Shown here: piece by piece, positions 21,140-32,657 of the stretch | How the letters are laid out: each line of letters opens with the position of its first letter | Numbering within the stretch: the first letter of the stretch is position 1 | NCBI RefSeq assembly: GCF_001540865.1 | Contig: NC_033637.1 | Coordinates: 4,359,349 to 4,423,348, forward strand | Length of the DNA stretch: 64,000 nt | Direction: 5' to 3' | Source of the DNA: Ananas comosus | Taxonomy: Eukaryota; Streptophyta; Magnoliopsida; Poales; Bromeliaceae | The notes under the pieces: generated by a model | Databases searched by the model: none | Told to the model about the DNA's origin: nothing | The model's input: the letters and a program-made list of their open reading frames with translations, nothing else | Made by a program: the position numbers and the translations under genes

Positions 21140-21600
21140 ATCAATGATCAACACAAAGGATGAATTTTATCCGAATTTTACCCGTGGATCACCTCCCTCT
21201 CAAGCGGTCCTCATGGACCGCGTGCAATCATTGTCTCCCAAAGCTGCGCTATTTTTACTGTTCCACTTCCACATGATTTCCGCGGACGGCGTCGGGCGAG
21301 ACGGGATCTGCCGCCGCGGCCCTCTTGCTCCCGGCGCCGGCTTAGGCAGCAGAGGAGGAGGACGACGGACGAGTTCGGCGATGACGCGACCCGCGAGTCC
21401 GCGACCGCGAGCGCCAGCGACATTTTTTTGGGCGAATAGTTCGCGAATCGCGAATAATTCGCGAATAATTTTTTTTGACGAAAAAAATAAGTTTTTGTTT
21501 AAATTTTTTAAAAAAATACAAAAACGGCCGTTTAATTCGCATTTTCAAAAATCCGCGAATAATTCGCGAATTGTTCGCGAATTAACTAACTAGGCATGAG
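21140..21600. other. GC-rich orphan segment joined to a TTCGCGAA-palindrome block
   Basis: Bases 21190-21420 are abruptly GC-rich and open in more than one frame, like a captured exon, but I recognise no protein. From 21430 to 21590 the palindromic words gcgaataattcgcgaa and ttcgcgaa recur on both sides of an A/T core (left gaatagttcgcgaatcgcga, right aattcgcgaattgttcgcga). This gives a foldback block of about 160 bp. The GC-rich part may be cargo or an unrelated fragment. Confidence 0.4.
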
Positions 21601-21624
21601 AGCGAGTATGCATGTTTGTCACGT

Positions 21625-22127
21625 AGGGGTGGCAATTCAGCTCGCTGTTCGCGAACCAGCTCATGTTCGGCTCAAAATGAGCTCGAGATCGATTGCTCTT
21701 TTAGTAAACAAGCCGAGCACGAGCTGGGGTCAACTTACTTGTGTTCGTTCAACTCTATAATTAAATAAATAATTATATATAATATATATTTTTATTATTT
21801 AAATTTTAGCAAAATAATAAAATATAAATGCGAGCTTAATTATAAAAGACTGATTTATATGTAAAGTTTCAACTATTAGATAAAAGTCTAATAGTTAAGG
21901 ATTTATAAATTTATTTTATATATATTTAATCTAATTTTTTTTTAATTATTGTTCGTTAGCCAGCTCGTAAGTCAGCTCCGTGTTCGGTCGGTAATAAACG
22001 AGCCGAACCGGAGCCTGAATTTTTCAGCTCGATACTTTAACGAGCCAGCTCGTGTTCGGCTCGTTTAATAAACGAGCTGAACACGAGCCGACCCTAGCTC
22101 GCTCTTGTTCGGCTCGTTTACACCCTA
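21625..22127. repeat. MITE family I with 9-bp target duplication
   Basis: The ends aggggtggcaatt and tttacaccct are inverted. The arms carry many agctcg, gagccgaaca and tgttcggctcg words in both orientations around an AT-rich core. The perfect 9-bp flanks ttgtcacgt (21616-21624 and 22128-22136) indicate a Mutator-like insertion. No transposase is encoded. Degraded relatives are probable near 37290-37390. Confidence 0.8.
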
Positions 22128-22383
22128 TTGTCACGTGAGAATTGCTAGTTTCACATACTACTTGCATGTTGCAGCTTAATTAATTACTCCCACTATTTGT
22201 ACTCCGTAACAAATACACAACACTAATTAAAAACCACTTAACACGTGTATATACTAATCCTAAACCATTGCAATTATTAGTTTTTTTATTCTTTTTGTAG
22301 TTTTCTAAAATCTTTTTGATGTTCTTTCATAACTTTGAGCTTTAAATGCAAAGTTATGTATTGTTATAATTGTGTTAATGTGT

Positions 22384-22390
22384 TATAAAA
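22384..22390 (+). promoter_or_regulatory. Candidate TATA box of the SWEET gene
   Basis: The word tataaaa lies 141 bases upstream of the SWEET start codon, so transcription would start near 22415 and give a leader of about 110 bases that includes the (AG)n tract. Position and sequence fit, but no expression evidence is available. Confidence 0.5.
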
Positions 22391-22466
22391 CCCATGCTTT
22401 TCTATAATATGGCCACTAGACTCCACCCTCCCCTTCTCAAGCATGCTTGAGGAGCCAAATTTGCTT

Positions 22467-22470
<4 letters not shown>

Positions 22471-22524
<54 letters not shown>
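22471..22524. repeat. (AG)n microsatellite abutting the SWEET start codon
   Basis: Twenty-seven perfect AG units end immediately before the ATG at 22525. The tract lies in the presumed 5' leader, so length changes would alter leader structure without touching the protein. Confidence 0.95.
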
Positions 22525-22528
<4 letters not shown>

Positions 22529-24582
22529 GTGTGCTCTCCTTGCACCATCCATGGGCCTTCTCCTTTGGTATCCTAGGTATACATACCAAGCATAGATCTT
22601 CTTTTCTTTTTTCTTTTTTCTTTTTTAAGTTCTTGTGTACTTAGTAGAATTTGTTTCTTGGTCTTTGTTTTGAACTTAATAGCTCATGTTTTCTCCTTCC
22701 TGAAACTTCTTTCTTTGTTGTAATACTTTTTTAGGAGAATTACCTCTTATTAGTATGCAAATAATTAATGGAGGAGGGTGCATTTTGAATGCAAGGAGAA
22801 TATTGGTGCACAGCTTGATGTTGAATTAAGTGGCCACCTATACTAACTAAGCACATATATAATCATACAAAACTTTCCTAATTTGGATATTTTTAGGTTC
22901 TTAATTATGGTCTATGAGGATACTTTTCCCCCTACCTTGGATAAGTTCATTTCAAACTTTTCCTTGTGTGAGTATAATCATTATAATATATATATTCATG
23001 AGTGTCCTTGTTGGCCATTTAGTGGTTGTCTCAAAAATCAATACTAAGCCAATTAATTAATTAAATGTTGGCTCAAAAGATTCGCCTTTTCATTAAGAAT
23101 CTAAAGGTTACTTTGTATGATGCGTTCAATAAAACCATATTAATCTAACACAAGAAATTGCAGAGTGTACATATGATTCATTTAGTCTTTATATGCGACT
23201 ATCTAATTATAATTACTAATTAATTACTTCTTATGAATTGTAGGCAATATCATCTCATTCATGGTGTATCTTGCCCCAGTGTAAGGACTCTCTCTCTCTC
23301 TCTCCATTTTGTTTTTGAATGTTATGTTTACTACATAAATAATCGATCGATCATTCTCCATTATTATATATCACTACAACAAAATTGCCTTTTAGCGGCA
23401 ATTATCTCATAAATTAGCAGCAATTATCTCATAATTTTGTTGTAGTGTTAGCTTAAGCTTTCAAAGTAATCAATTGCTTGGCATGTTAACATAATGAGAG
23501 AACTTGCTTTAAATGCAAATGGCAGGCCGACATTTTACCGTATTTACGAGAGGAAATCAACTGAAGGATTTCAATCTGTGCCTTACGTGGTTGCGCTCTT
23601 CAGTGCTATGTTATGGATATATTACGCATTCCTTAAAGCAAATGCTTATCTCCTTATCACCATTAACTCAATCGGATGCCTCATCGAGACCGTATACATA
23701 GTCATGTATCTCATTTATGCACCCAAGAGTGCAAAGGTAAGAGCATTAATATGGCTCATTATTTTCATTTTTATGTTATTTATTCATAAATTTTCTTATT
23801 GAAGATAATATATATATTGTATATTGCAGATTTTTACTGCCAAAATTCTTCTACTTATGAACGTCGGAATTTTCGGTTCGATTCTTCTTCTCACTCTTCT
23901 ACTATGTAAAGGCGCGAACCGAGTTATTATTCTTGGATGGGTTTGTGTTGGCTTCTCGATAAGCGTCTTTGTCGCACCCCTAAGTATCATTGTGAGTACA
24001 ACAAATAATTTTAGTTAGGACATGCAACCAAAACGTTTTGCTTTCTAAAATTTTAACTTAACAAGAATTAATTTCAATTTAACTAATTTAATTTTTGTGT
24101 TTACTATATATTTCTTATTAATAGAGGCTCGTTATTCGGACGAAAAGCGTGGAGTTCATGCCTTTGTCACTCTCATTCTTCCTCACATTGGCCGCGGTTG
24201 TTTGGTTCGCTTATGGCCTACTAATAAAGGACAAATTTGTTGCGGTAATTACGTAATTTCCATCCACTTAGCTCATTTTACTCAATTTTGTCCTTGCTAA
24301 CAATTTTATTTATTTTTTTTTATTATTCATTGTGTTATTTCTTGCTCTTCTTGCTCATGTACATAGCTTCCAAATGTGCTGGGCTTTCTCTTTGGTATGA
24401 TCCAAATGGTGCTCTACATAACCTACAAGGATGTGAAACCGGTCGCGAAACCGATCACGCAAGAGCACAAGTTGCCCGAGCACATTGTGGCGATCGTGAA
24501 GGTAGATGCGACGAGGGGGAGGGGGTCGTCGAAACCGCCACATGCCGACAAGGAAGAGAAAGGGAACAAAATAAGAGGATGA
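22525..24582 (+). CDS. SWEET: Clade III SWEET sugar transporter, six exons
   Basis: A SWEET uniporter that moves sugars (clade III members mostly sucrose) across the plasma membrane. Exons: 22525-22576, 23244-23280, 23526-23736, 23830-23991, 24125-24244, 24367-24582; all introns are GT-AG, phases agree, 265 aa. Exon 2 is 37 bp and exon 5 is 120 bp, both usual SWEET sizes. Two MtN3 repeats flank a linker helix, giving seven membrane segments. Hallmarks are [28 protein letters not shown] and LPNVLGF. The paired pocket residues W60/N77 and W181/N197 are present. The C-terminal tail (about 50 residues) is hydrophilic, as in clade III. Similar to SWEET11/13/14-type proteins; the exact orthologue needs a tree. 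The neighbours are unrelated. Confidence 0.95.
23372..23447. repeat. CACTA-like mini-MITE in SWEET intron 2
   Basis: A 76-bp element with inverted ends cactacaacaaaatt and aattttgttgtagtg, plus an inner repeat tagcggcaattatctcat / tagcagcaattatctcat. The termini match the CACTA superfamily. No 3-bp target duplication is evident. It lies 78 bases before exon 3. Confidence 0.7.
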
Positions 24583-24774
24583 TAAGGCAGGCATGAAAGG
24601 TGGCCAAGAGGGAGTTGAAATGGGACCATGTTGAGGTTTGATAGCTCATGCAACTCTCATGGGAATGAGACTCACTTGGACATGTGGTTAGTTAATTAAC
24701 TATATCATAATGATTTAAATAAAACCCTAACCTTAATTGGTTGGACTTATGCATGCATGTAAAATAAGTGAGTG

Positions 24775-24817
<43 letters not shown>

Positions 24818-24894
24818 CCTTTTTTTCCCCTCATTTTATGCTTATGTCCAAAGTGCTTGTGGAGGGGAAGGATTAATTATGGGCTGTGCCCTTA
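24583..24894. other. SWEET 3' flank with poly(A) signal and (GA)n
   Basis: A candidate poly(A) signal aataaa lies at 24718-24723, 136 bases past the stop codon. A (GA)n tract follows at 24778-24810. Confidence 0.6.
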
Positions 24895-25664
24895 GGGGCT
24901 GTTTGGTTGTACGTATTTGCAACTGCAGTGCAGTTGCAAATGCGTGCAGCCATAATTCTTTTGTTTGGTTTAGTGTAGTTGAGTTCAACTGCTGCAGTTC
25001 CAACTGCACAAGAAGGCCCAAATGCTGCAGTTGGAACTACATCCAAATTGATCGTAGTTCCAACTGCAGCAGTTAGTGAGGGATAGGATCACCCACAAAT
25101 TATTAATAATAAATAAATAAATAAATAGCTAAATAAATAAATAATATATGTATATAGGTAAATAAAAATACTTATAAATAAACTCATACTAATAAAATTT
25201 TTTAGACAATACAAGCTTTGTGCAAAAAATTAATTTTTTTAAATTTATTTTATTTAAAATATAAATATAGNACGTCAACGTTTACGACGTCAATATTGAT
25301 GTGGATCAGACAAACCAAAATGCGTCAACGTTGACGACGTCAATGTAAAGAAGACAAACCATTATACTTCGACTATCAACATAAATACTTAAAACAGTGG
25401 AGAAGTCTATCTCACCACTCCAATGGAAGTGATTTGTATTTTATTAACATATTTAAATAATTAATAAATTTAAATGATAAATATTTATTTATTCATCTAT
25501 ATATATTATAAAAATATAAAAAGTTATTAAGAAGTTGAATAATTAGCTGTGTAAATTTTAAAAATTAAATAAATGGATATATGTATATAATAAATAAATA
25601 AATCGATAAATAAATGTATTTCCAACTACACTGTTTCTGCAACTACATCCAACCAAACGGCCCC
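24895..25664. mobile_element. Tourist/Harbinger-like non-autonomous element
   Basis: The ends ggggctgtttggttg and caaccaaacggcccc are inverted, and the repeat continues inward (tgcaactgca / tgcaactaca). A 3-bp TTA flanks both sides (24892-24894 and 25665-25667), the PIF/Harbinger target. Near the middle the words acgtcaacgtttacgacgtc and gcgtcaacgttgacgacgtc form a short direct repeat. One undetermined base is at 25271. No transposase is encoded. Confidence 0.75.
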
Positions 25665-25667
25665 TTA

Positions 25668-26335
25668 GTTTGATCCTTAATTTGCATGCATAATTCATGG
25701 ATTTAATAAAGCAAGAGCACTTGAGAGCTTTTGTACAACATTTAATCTCGAGCGGTGCTAAATCTACAACCAACTATTGATTGTAATTAATCTTACAGTT
25801 TGTCCATTCATGCAAAAACCAATTAATTCTCACTAGTTATATCATTTTTCCTTTTTTGAATTACAATCGAAGAAATTAAAGGTTGTATAATTTACGGGAG
25901 TAGGATTACAACCCTTAGATTAAGAGTTAAAATTCTACAATCTATTTTGAATTGTAGACTCAACATTTCTCTATTTACATAGAGCGCTCGACGCAGATCC
26001 TCTAAGAAAATTGGTGTGCACAATATTTCAACGCACCAGTTGATCTAACCATTTCTCAAATGGAAGAATAAATCTCAACTACTTAATTACGAACTTTAAT
26101 CTCGAGCGGCTTAAAAATATAGATATTTTTCATTATAAAATTACTAAGTCATCTTTTCTCTTATAAAATAACTAATTAATTTGAGTTTAGTAAAACATTT
26201 AGAAATTTTTTCAGGGTCGAAAACTATAGATACATAAAAGTTTAGATTAAAAAGTATTTAAGTAAGAACCTATGCAGGCCGATCCCATTACATGAATATT
26301 GGGTTTGTTTTTGATCCTAATCTAATCCGAATTAA
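25668..26335. other. Intergenic AT-rich DNA
   Basis: No gene is supported and no clear repeat was found. Confidence 0.45.
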
Positions 26336-27050
26336 AGGGGTTGTTTGGTTGCATGTAGATGTAATTGTGCTGCAGTTGTAATTACATATAGATTTAAATT
26401 TGGTGTTTGATTTAATGCATTTAGATTCAAGTGTTGTAGTTAATTAGAACCGTATGAGTAGGTCCAATTGCAGTAGTTGAAACTGCACCGAAATTAATTG
26501 CACTTTCAACTAGAGCATGTGGGGAGAGTAGCTTTAAACAAATTAAAGATGAATTTACCTCTCTAATTACTTTTTAAACAGATTTTTTTTTTCTTTTCTC
26601 CATGTGGGGAAGTTTCACTACCGCATATATAAATTAGAATATTAAAAATGCACTTCTCAACTGCTTGTGACTAATTAAATAAAGAGTAGAGCTACTATGC
26701 TATCGGAAGCATAAAGTAGTTGGTGCTTCCGATTTTTTAGCGCTTAGATCAACCCCATTGATCATTTCTAACCATTTGATTAATATTATTAACCAATGGA
26801 GACCACTCAAACTTAGGGGGACCACTCAACCCTAAGGGGACTGCGATCATCCCAACCGTAGAATTTTTGATCCAAGAGCTAAAAAATCGGAAGCACAAAT
26901 TACTTTATGCTTCCGATAGCATAGTAGCTCTACACTTAAAATAAATTATTTTTACTTGCAATACTTTATATACATCAACCAAATAAGATACATGTAGTTA
27001 TAACTGCAATATTTTTAACTGTATATATATATATCTCAACCTACACTGTA
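26336..27050. repeat. Degenerate Harbinger-like relative, interrupted by a MITE
   Basis: Starts ggggttgtttggttgcatg and carries words such as gctgcagttgtaattacat, like the element at 24895-25664. The right end is decayed (caaccaaataagatacatgt near 26980). The family B MITE at 26689-26929 splits it. The boundaries are approximate. Confidence 0.45.
26689..26929. repeat. MITE family B/C with TA duplication
   Basis: The inverted ends are perfect over about 30 bases, beginning gagctactatgctatcgg and ending ccgatagcatagtagctc. TA lies on both sides (26687-26688 and 26930-26931). The second inverted pair is tgcttccgattttttag and ctaaaaaatcggaagca. The very good ends suggest the youngest copy in the window. 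Confidence 0.85.
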
Positions 27051-27793
27051 TTTCTAGTTTCATCTCCATATAGTTTTAGCAATAATTTATTAGTATACAC
27101 TAAAGCAACTCATTGTCACATTTTATAGCATATGCTTCTTCGTTCAATGTTGAGATCTATCTAACTCTATTAGGCACAACAGAGTTAAGGCAAAAAAGCA
27201 TGTAGTAATATACTTCTTCATTTTCCACTAGGGCCACAAAAAATATAGATAGAGAATATAATTTCTCATTTTTTTGATGGAATTACAGAAGATATATCAT
27301 AACGAACTCTGTGTCATATGCACAAGATAATGTTATGTGCAAAAATAAATTAAATATTTTTTCCTCATATTTTTTTCACTGTAGATTATGCAAAAGTACC
27401 ATTCCAATTCTGATTTTCGGATAAAATAGAAATTTCCAATCACCCCTCTTTTTTATTCCGGCTTAAGAGGTCGGGATAGGAGTTGAATCCGGACAGAATA
27501 AATATATTATAGTACGATAAGTACAGTACTGCCGAGGGGTTGTTTTATTTTTTGGTTCCTTTTTCTGTTAATTAAGATCCGGTTTGGTCCAAATCCGTAA
27601 AGACCAATTCATTCGAACCCAAGTTACCCAACACCGAAAAGCCAACGGAATACGGATCGGATGGACTAATTAGTACTTTAGCGGGTTCGAATCCACATCG
27701 TATATTGACCCGAATTTGAGCCAGGCCCAACTGGGCCGCTTCATTTGATAATCTCACCCCGCTCACCTCTCTCTCTCTCTCTCTCTCAAGGGT
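27051..27793. other. Upstream region of the glycosyltransferase-like gene
   Basis: AT-rich, with no gene. A (CT)n tract at 27766-27787 ends six bases before the start codon, a common leader feature in plants. No convincing TATA box is seen. Confidence 0.5.
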
Positions 27794-30700
27794 ATGAAGC
27801 TCACCGGGCCCCCGACGCGGCGGCGGAGGCGGCGCCGCCTCCCTCTCACCCTATTCCTCATCCTCCTCCTCCTCGTCAGCGCCGCCTCCCTCGCGCTCCT
27901 CCTCCTCCTCCGGATCTCCGGCGATGCCTCAGGCGACGCCGCCGAGAAGCCGATCGACCGCGCCGAGCCCCGGCTCACCCGCCGATACGATCTCTCCGCA
28001 GCTCCAAAGGTGGCGGAGGAGGAGGAGGGAGAGGACGACGATGGCGGCGGAGGAGCAGGAGAGGAGGCGGAGGAGGAGGTGAAGGAGGAGGAGGAGGGAG
28101 GGGGAGGGAGGCGATCGTGCGCGACCGTGGAGGAGATGGGGGAGGCGTTCGCAGGGGGATCAGAGAAGGAGAGCTTGCGGATCAGGGAGCTCATCAGGCG
28201 CCACTTCGATCTCCACGGTGCGTTAAATTATGATACTAATCAATACGCGCGTAACGAATCAATTGTAGTTTTAGTTCAATTTTTGATCGGTTTGATGCTT
28301 AGCTATAGTATGCAAGAGCGATCTACAGGAGATTAAGGTATATAGCAGTAGGAATCGAATGTTGGCTCTAGGGTTGCATGAAAAGATGAAAGTAAGGGAC
28401 TCATGGTGAATTTAGCCGGGAACATAGCCATTAAATGATTGCTTGGTATGAGTATCGAATCCATCTCTTACTTATAGGGATGTTGACTGAGTCAGGGTTT
28501 TGAGGTGGCAAAGATAAACATGTGAATTCATACAAGGCAACTTGCCATGTCTCTTTGAGATGTGGAAAATATTGTTTAATAATTTGTCGAAAAACAACAC
28601 AACAGTTAATTTCTTTTTTCTGAAAGATTAATGGTAATTTTATCAAATCCGCTCACTGAAGATTCACGAATTCATGCACTCATTTTTCATTCCTTAATCC
28701 GAAAGTGGTTGACAATGAAATGTCCCGGAGGTCTGATATTGATAAGTTACATGTGAATTCACAGACTGCTGCAAGTTGTCATTGGCATTAGTTGGTTTAT
28801 TACTTCCTTCATCCCCTGAATTTTGAATTATATTACATTACTAGGTAAATTTCTGCATTGGAAAACTCGTAATTGTCAAATGCTTCTTCCGTTATACTTC
28901 TATTTCATGCTAGTCTATTCGTTGTATCTGTTATTACCGTAAGATAGACAAAAGCCATAAACTTCAAGCCGAGTTGTCCTGCCAAGATAGAACGTAATAT
29001 AACTTTGGCAAACAAATCGAGTCCCAAGCCTACAGCTCAGATGCTTGACATGAGTTTTGCCACCAATTTCATGGAAGTTCAGGCTTTCTTTGACTTTAAA
29101 AGGGTGGAAGTTTTCGATATGTCTATCACATGAAACAATGGTCTACTTTTGAGTAGAGTAAAATGTCATTCGTGAAGAAGGTGCCGTGGTTCGACGTTTA
29201 CTTGTTTAATTAAATTGCCAGGAACTGCCAGAGTTCGAGAGCTTCCACCTCACCAGTTTTGCAAACAAGGCTTTGTGATAGGGAAAGCATCAGAAGCGGG
29301 ATTTGGAAATGAAATGTACAAGATTTTATCGGCAGCAGCCTTGAGTGTTATTTTAAATCGGTCCTTAATCATCGGCCAAACCAGGCATATCACTTCTCTC
29401 TCATGCTGCATTTGTTCTCTGGATATGGATGTCTCAATATTAGTGCTTCTGGGGCGCTGAAAATTTTTAAGGACTGAATTACTTTCTTGTTTTTGTGAAG
29501 CGCTCGTGTGGTTAGCAGTCAATACAAAAAGACTTGGCAGTAATACTTTTTGTTAGAATGTATTCTCATAACGAAACATGTTTGACGCTGATGATTGAAT
29601 TTTGTTTCCAAAAAGTTACAATATACTGGGAAAAATAATATCTTCTTGAAGCAAATTTTCTCTTCTTTTCCTTCTGCAGGGGATTATATCCTTTCGGGGA
29701 GTACATTTCATACAGCAACCTGTCATTTACCCTGAGTGAAGTCAAGCATTTATGGAGAAAGAATGACTGTGCTGGTAAGTTTGGCAGAAATTTGAAAATG
29801 AGAGTGGACAATTTTGAAAATCCAGCGAAAACCAATGTTCTCTGCAGTGATTGGAATTCTTGGAAGCAGCCCATCATCTGGTAAGTCTGATTACATAATG
29901 CATATATTTGTGAATAGAAAGCTTGAATAATTAATAATGGACATTTATACATTTGTAAACAGTTTCTAATTTTTATTAAGAAATGTAGCTTCTGCTGTAA
30001 TGGAGAAATTTGGGAAAGATAGCTGGCTCGATATTTTGTTGAATTGCACAAATCATCTTCTTTGACTGACAATGCCAGGTTCCAAGGTACAACAGATGCA
30101 GTTGGAATCCAGTTTTTTTTGAAAAATATCAATCCTGGAATGAGGAATTCAGCTTCAATTCTTTTTGGACCGCCGGACTCTCTCCAATCAAGACCTAATG
30201 TGTTTGGCGAGCTGATGCGGGCTATCATATCTCCTTCTCAAGCAATAAAAGAAGCTGTTGATTGGGTTTTAAATGGTGCAGATCCAGACATCTCGTTGCA
30301 CATGCGCATGCTAACCAACAGGTAATTAGCCTCCCTAGATATGTGTGTCTACCTGTATGCGTACGTGTGTAGGCCATTCAGTTCAAACCAAATCACTAAA
30401 CTGAATGGTTTGGATTTGGAATTGAGAACCGAATAAAGTGAATTTATTAATTAAATAAGTTTATTATTGTTTGATACATGTTAACTGTTAGATAAGATGA
30501 AACAATTGCAATGCTTAACCACTACTACCATGAGATCGAAACTATGATGGGATAAGATAAATTGAACTTATATCTGTAATGCAATAGCTTGATTGGTAAT
30601 AGCGGGAGTAGGATTCCCCATCCAAACCTAATAAATCAAGCCAACCAAACTGAAATAGTTCCCTTTCTTTTGGTTTGGCTCATCCCCTCATGCATAGGAT

Positions 30701-32657
30701 TGGTTCAGTTCGGTTTGCGCGCACACACACACACATGCACACGGAAGACCCAAAAAAAAGAAAAAAAAGAGGAAAAAGTAAAGGGAACTGAACCAACCAC
30801 CCGAACCTTCCCTATGTGTGTGCATGAATCTTTCTAGTGTAGAAAACAAATTTTTTTTTATTAAACATTAGTTTTAGTTTTGTTAGAAATTACCTATATG
30901 TTTCTGTTCACCCCTTATAACAGAGGAAAGACAATGTGGCACAAACTAATAATGAGGTTTTTATAGAATTACCTATATGTTTCGGTTCACCCCTTATAAT
31001 GGAGGAAAGAAAATATGGCACAAAGTAATACTGAGGAATTAGGCTACATTTCTGGTATAGAATTCTGTAGAAACGATGTTCTTTTGACTACATCAGATCA
31101 CGGAAATTTCGTATCAAATTTAAGTATGATTAACTTATCTAAATTCTCTGACTATATTTGAAGATACTTCTTTATATGGTTTAAGGTCCATACGGGCGAT
31201 AAAAGCAGCCGTTCAGTGCATTAAGAGAGCTCTAAATAGTATTCAACATCCTAGTACAAGACCTCAGATTGTTCTGGTTTCAGATACACCTTCATTTATT
31301 AAGGAGATCACACCATTCCTTACTGAATTTGCAGAGGTAGATGATGGTAAATAATAGATTGTTATTATCTTTTCTTCTTCTTTTTTTCCTTTGATGCATG
31401 GTTAAGTTGTTTTCTTTTTTTTTTTCTATTCTCTTTTTTTTTTTTTTCTTTTTGTCAGGTGCTTCATTTTGATTACAAGGTATTTGAAGGGAATATTTCT
31501 CTTGGGAGAATAAGTAGCCAAAACCAGGTATGCATTTTTATTCTGTAACATGCTGATACAATCAGGAGCCGACAAAACTCAACCATTTTCACTTAAATCA
31601 AATTCCTACCATATTTACACCTTAATGTCCTGAACACCTCGTCAAGCGTTATTGGCTTTCCTACTCCTTGGTTCTCTTTTCATAATTTTGTACTGTGAAC
31701 AAATCGAAAAACCGAGTTATTTCTTTCTTCTTCCAGCCCTTGGATTTTAGAGTGAAGGACTGGGGACCAGCACCAAGATGGGTCGCTTTCGTGGATTTCT
31801 TCTTGGCATCGCGTGCCAAGCATGCTGTCGTTTCTGGAGCCCATCGCCGCGTGGGAACAACCTACGCCCAACTTACCGCCGCACTGGCTGCAGCCAATCG
31901 GCATGGTACTACTGCATTTTACCCCCTTTTTTAAATCTCAATCCCTTGGGCATGCACTATTTGTTGGTCGGAGAAAAGGGGGGTTAATTGTGTTGCTTAT
32001 TTTGCCAAACGCGACACATTGATGAGGAAAAGAGTTAATCTAAGAACTCCAGTTCACAGTTTCAGGAAAAACCGTAGAATTTTAGTAACCATTCCTTCAT
32101 TCCTAGTTTTCCCTGTGTTGTTACAGGTATCTGTTGCCACTACAGTTATTTATTTTATAAATTATAAATGAGTTTCTCTTCATTCGCGATTATCCGACAA
32201 TAACAAGACCACGGATTGATTTTTTTTTTTTTTTCCTGACCAAAGCTGCTTTTGGTAGGCAAACTAATGACCAATACTTTCTGATCCACCAGGTGAAGAA
32301 CACCCTTCTGTCTCCAGCGTCACCTTCCTCAGCAGCTTCCAGAGCAACCTCTTGACCGATGGTTTGGCGAACCAGATTGGGTGGGGTCACATCTGGAACC
32401 GATTTGCCGGACCGCTGAGCTGCCGCCGCCAGCCACACCAATGCGCGCTCACGCCGCTTCTCCCCCCTGCATGGTGGGACGCGAAGTGGCAGAGCCCAAT
32501 CCCACGTGACGTGCGGAGGTTAATGGCTTACGGCGTGCGGCTTACAGAGACCGGCGATGTCGTCGAGAGCACCCTTCGGGATTTTTGTAGATCGAGGAAA
32601 GAACATGTAAAAACGCTTCATATTTTAGGGCAATGCACGGGCTCGAAGTGTTCGTGA
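27794..32657 (+). CDS. Putative Golgi glycosyltransferase, fucosyltransferase-like
   Basis: Exons: 27794-28217, 29222-29384, 29680-29880, 30079-30321, 31186-31336, 31459-31527, 31737-31905, 32293-32657; phases agree throughout, 594 aa. The N-terminus is an arginine-rich cytosolic tail followed by one membrane anchor (about residues 16-40), then a Glu/Gly-rich stem, the layout of a type II Golgi enzyme. The luminal part has GFGNEMYK, PDISLHMRM and SGAHRRVGTTYAQL, which recall nucleotide-sugar binding motifs of fucosyltransferase-like GT-B enzymes. It matches a conserved plant family I know only as uncharacterised, so donor and acceptor are unknown. Intron 2 appears to start with GC instead of GT. 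Exon 1 is far more GC-rich than the rest. Confidence 0.85.
28218..29221 (+). other. Intron 1 of the glycosyltransferase-like gene
   Basis: A 1004-base GT-AG intron. It shows no repeat or nested gene that I can recognise. Confidence 0.75.
29385..29679 (+). other. Probable GC-AG intron
   Basis: The upstream exon ends ...caaaccag and the intron begins gcatat. The downstream exon starts after cttctgcag. This join keeps the reading frame and the expected protein (GQTR then GLYPFGEY). No GT nearby gives a frame-keeping alternative by eye. Confidence 0.65.
30322..31185 (+). other. Intron 4 with a 79-bp tandem duplication
   Basis: The block starting tacctatatgtttctgttca at 30891 recurs at 30970 with few changes (period 79). 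A (CA)n-like run occurs at 30717-30740 and an A-rich stretch at 30750-30780. No exon is predicted here. Confidence 0.75.

Noticed and set aside
27572..27766. Upstream coding exon of the glycosyltransferase-like gene
   Set aside because: The minus-strand frame there is unrelated. The gene's own ATG at 27794 follows a (CT)n leader and begins a proper signal anchor.
29775..29880. Splicing at the internal gtaagt to end exon 3 early
   Set aside because: It would shift the frame and remove residues that fit the protein (FGRNLKMRVDNF). Kept as a possible alternative event only.
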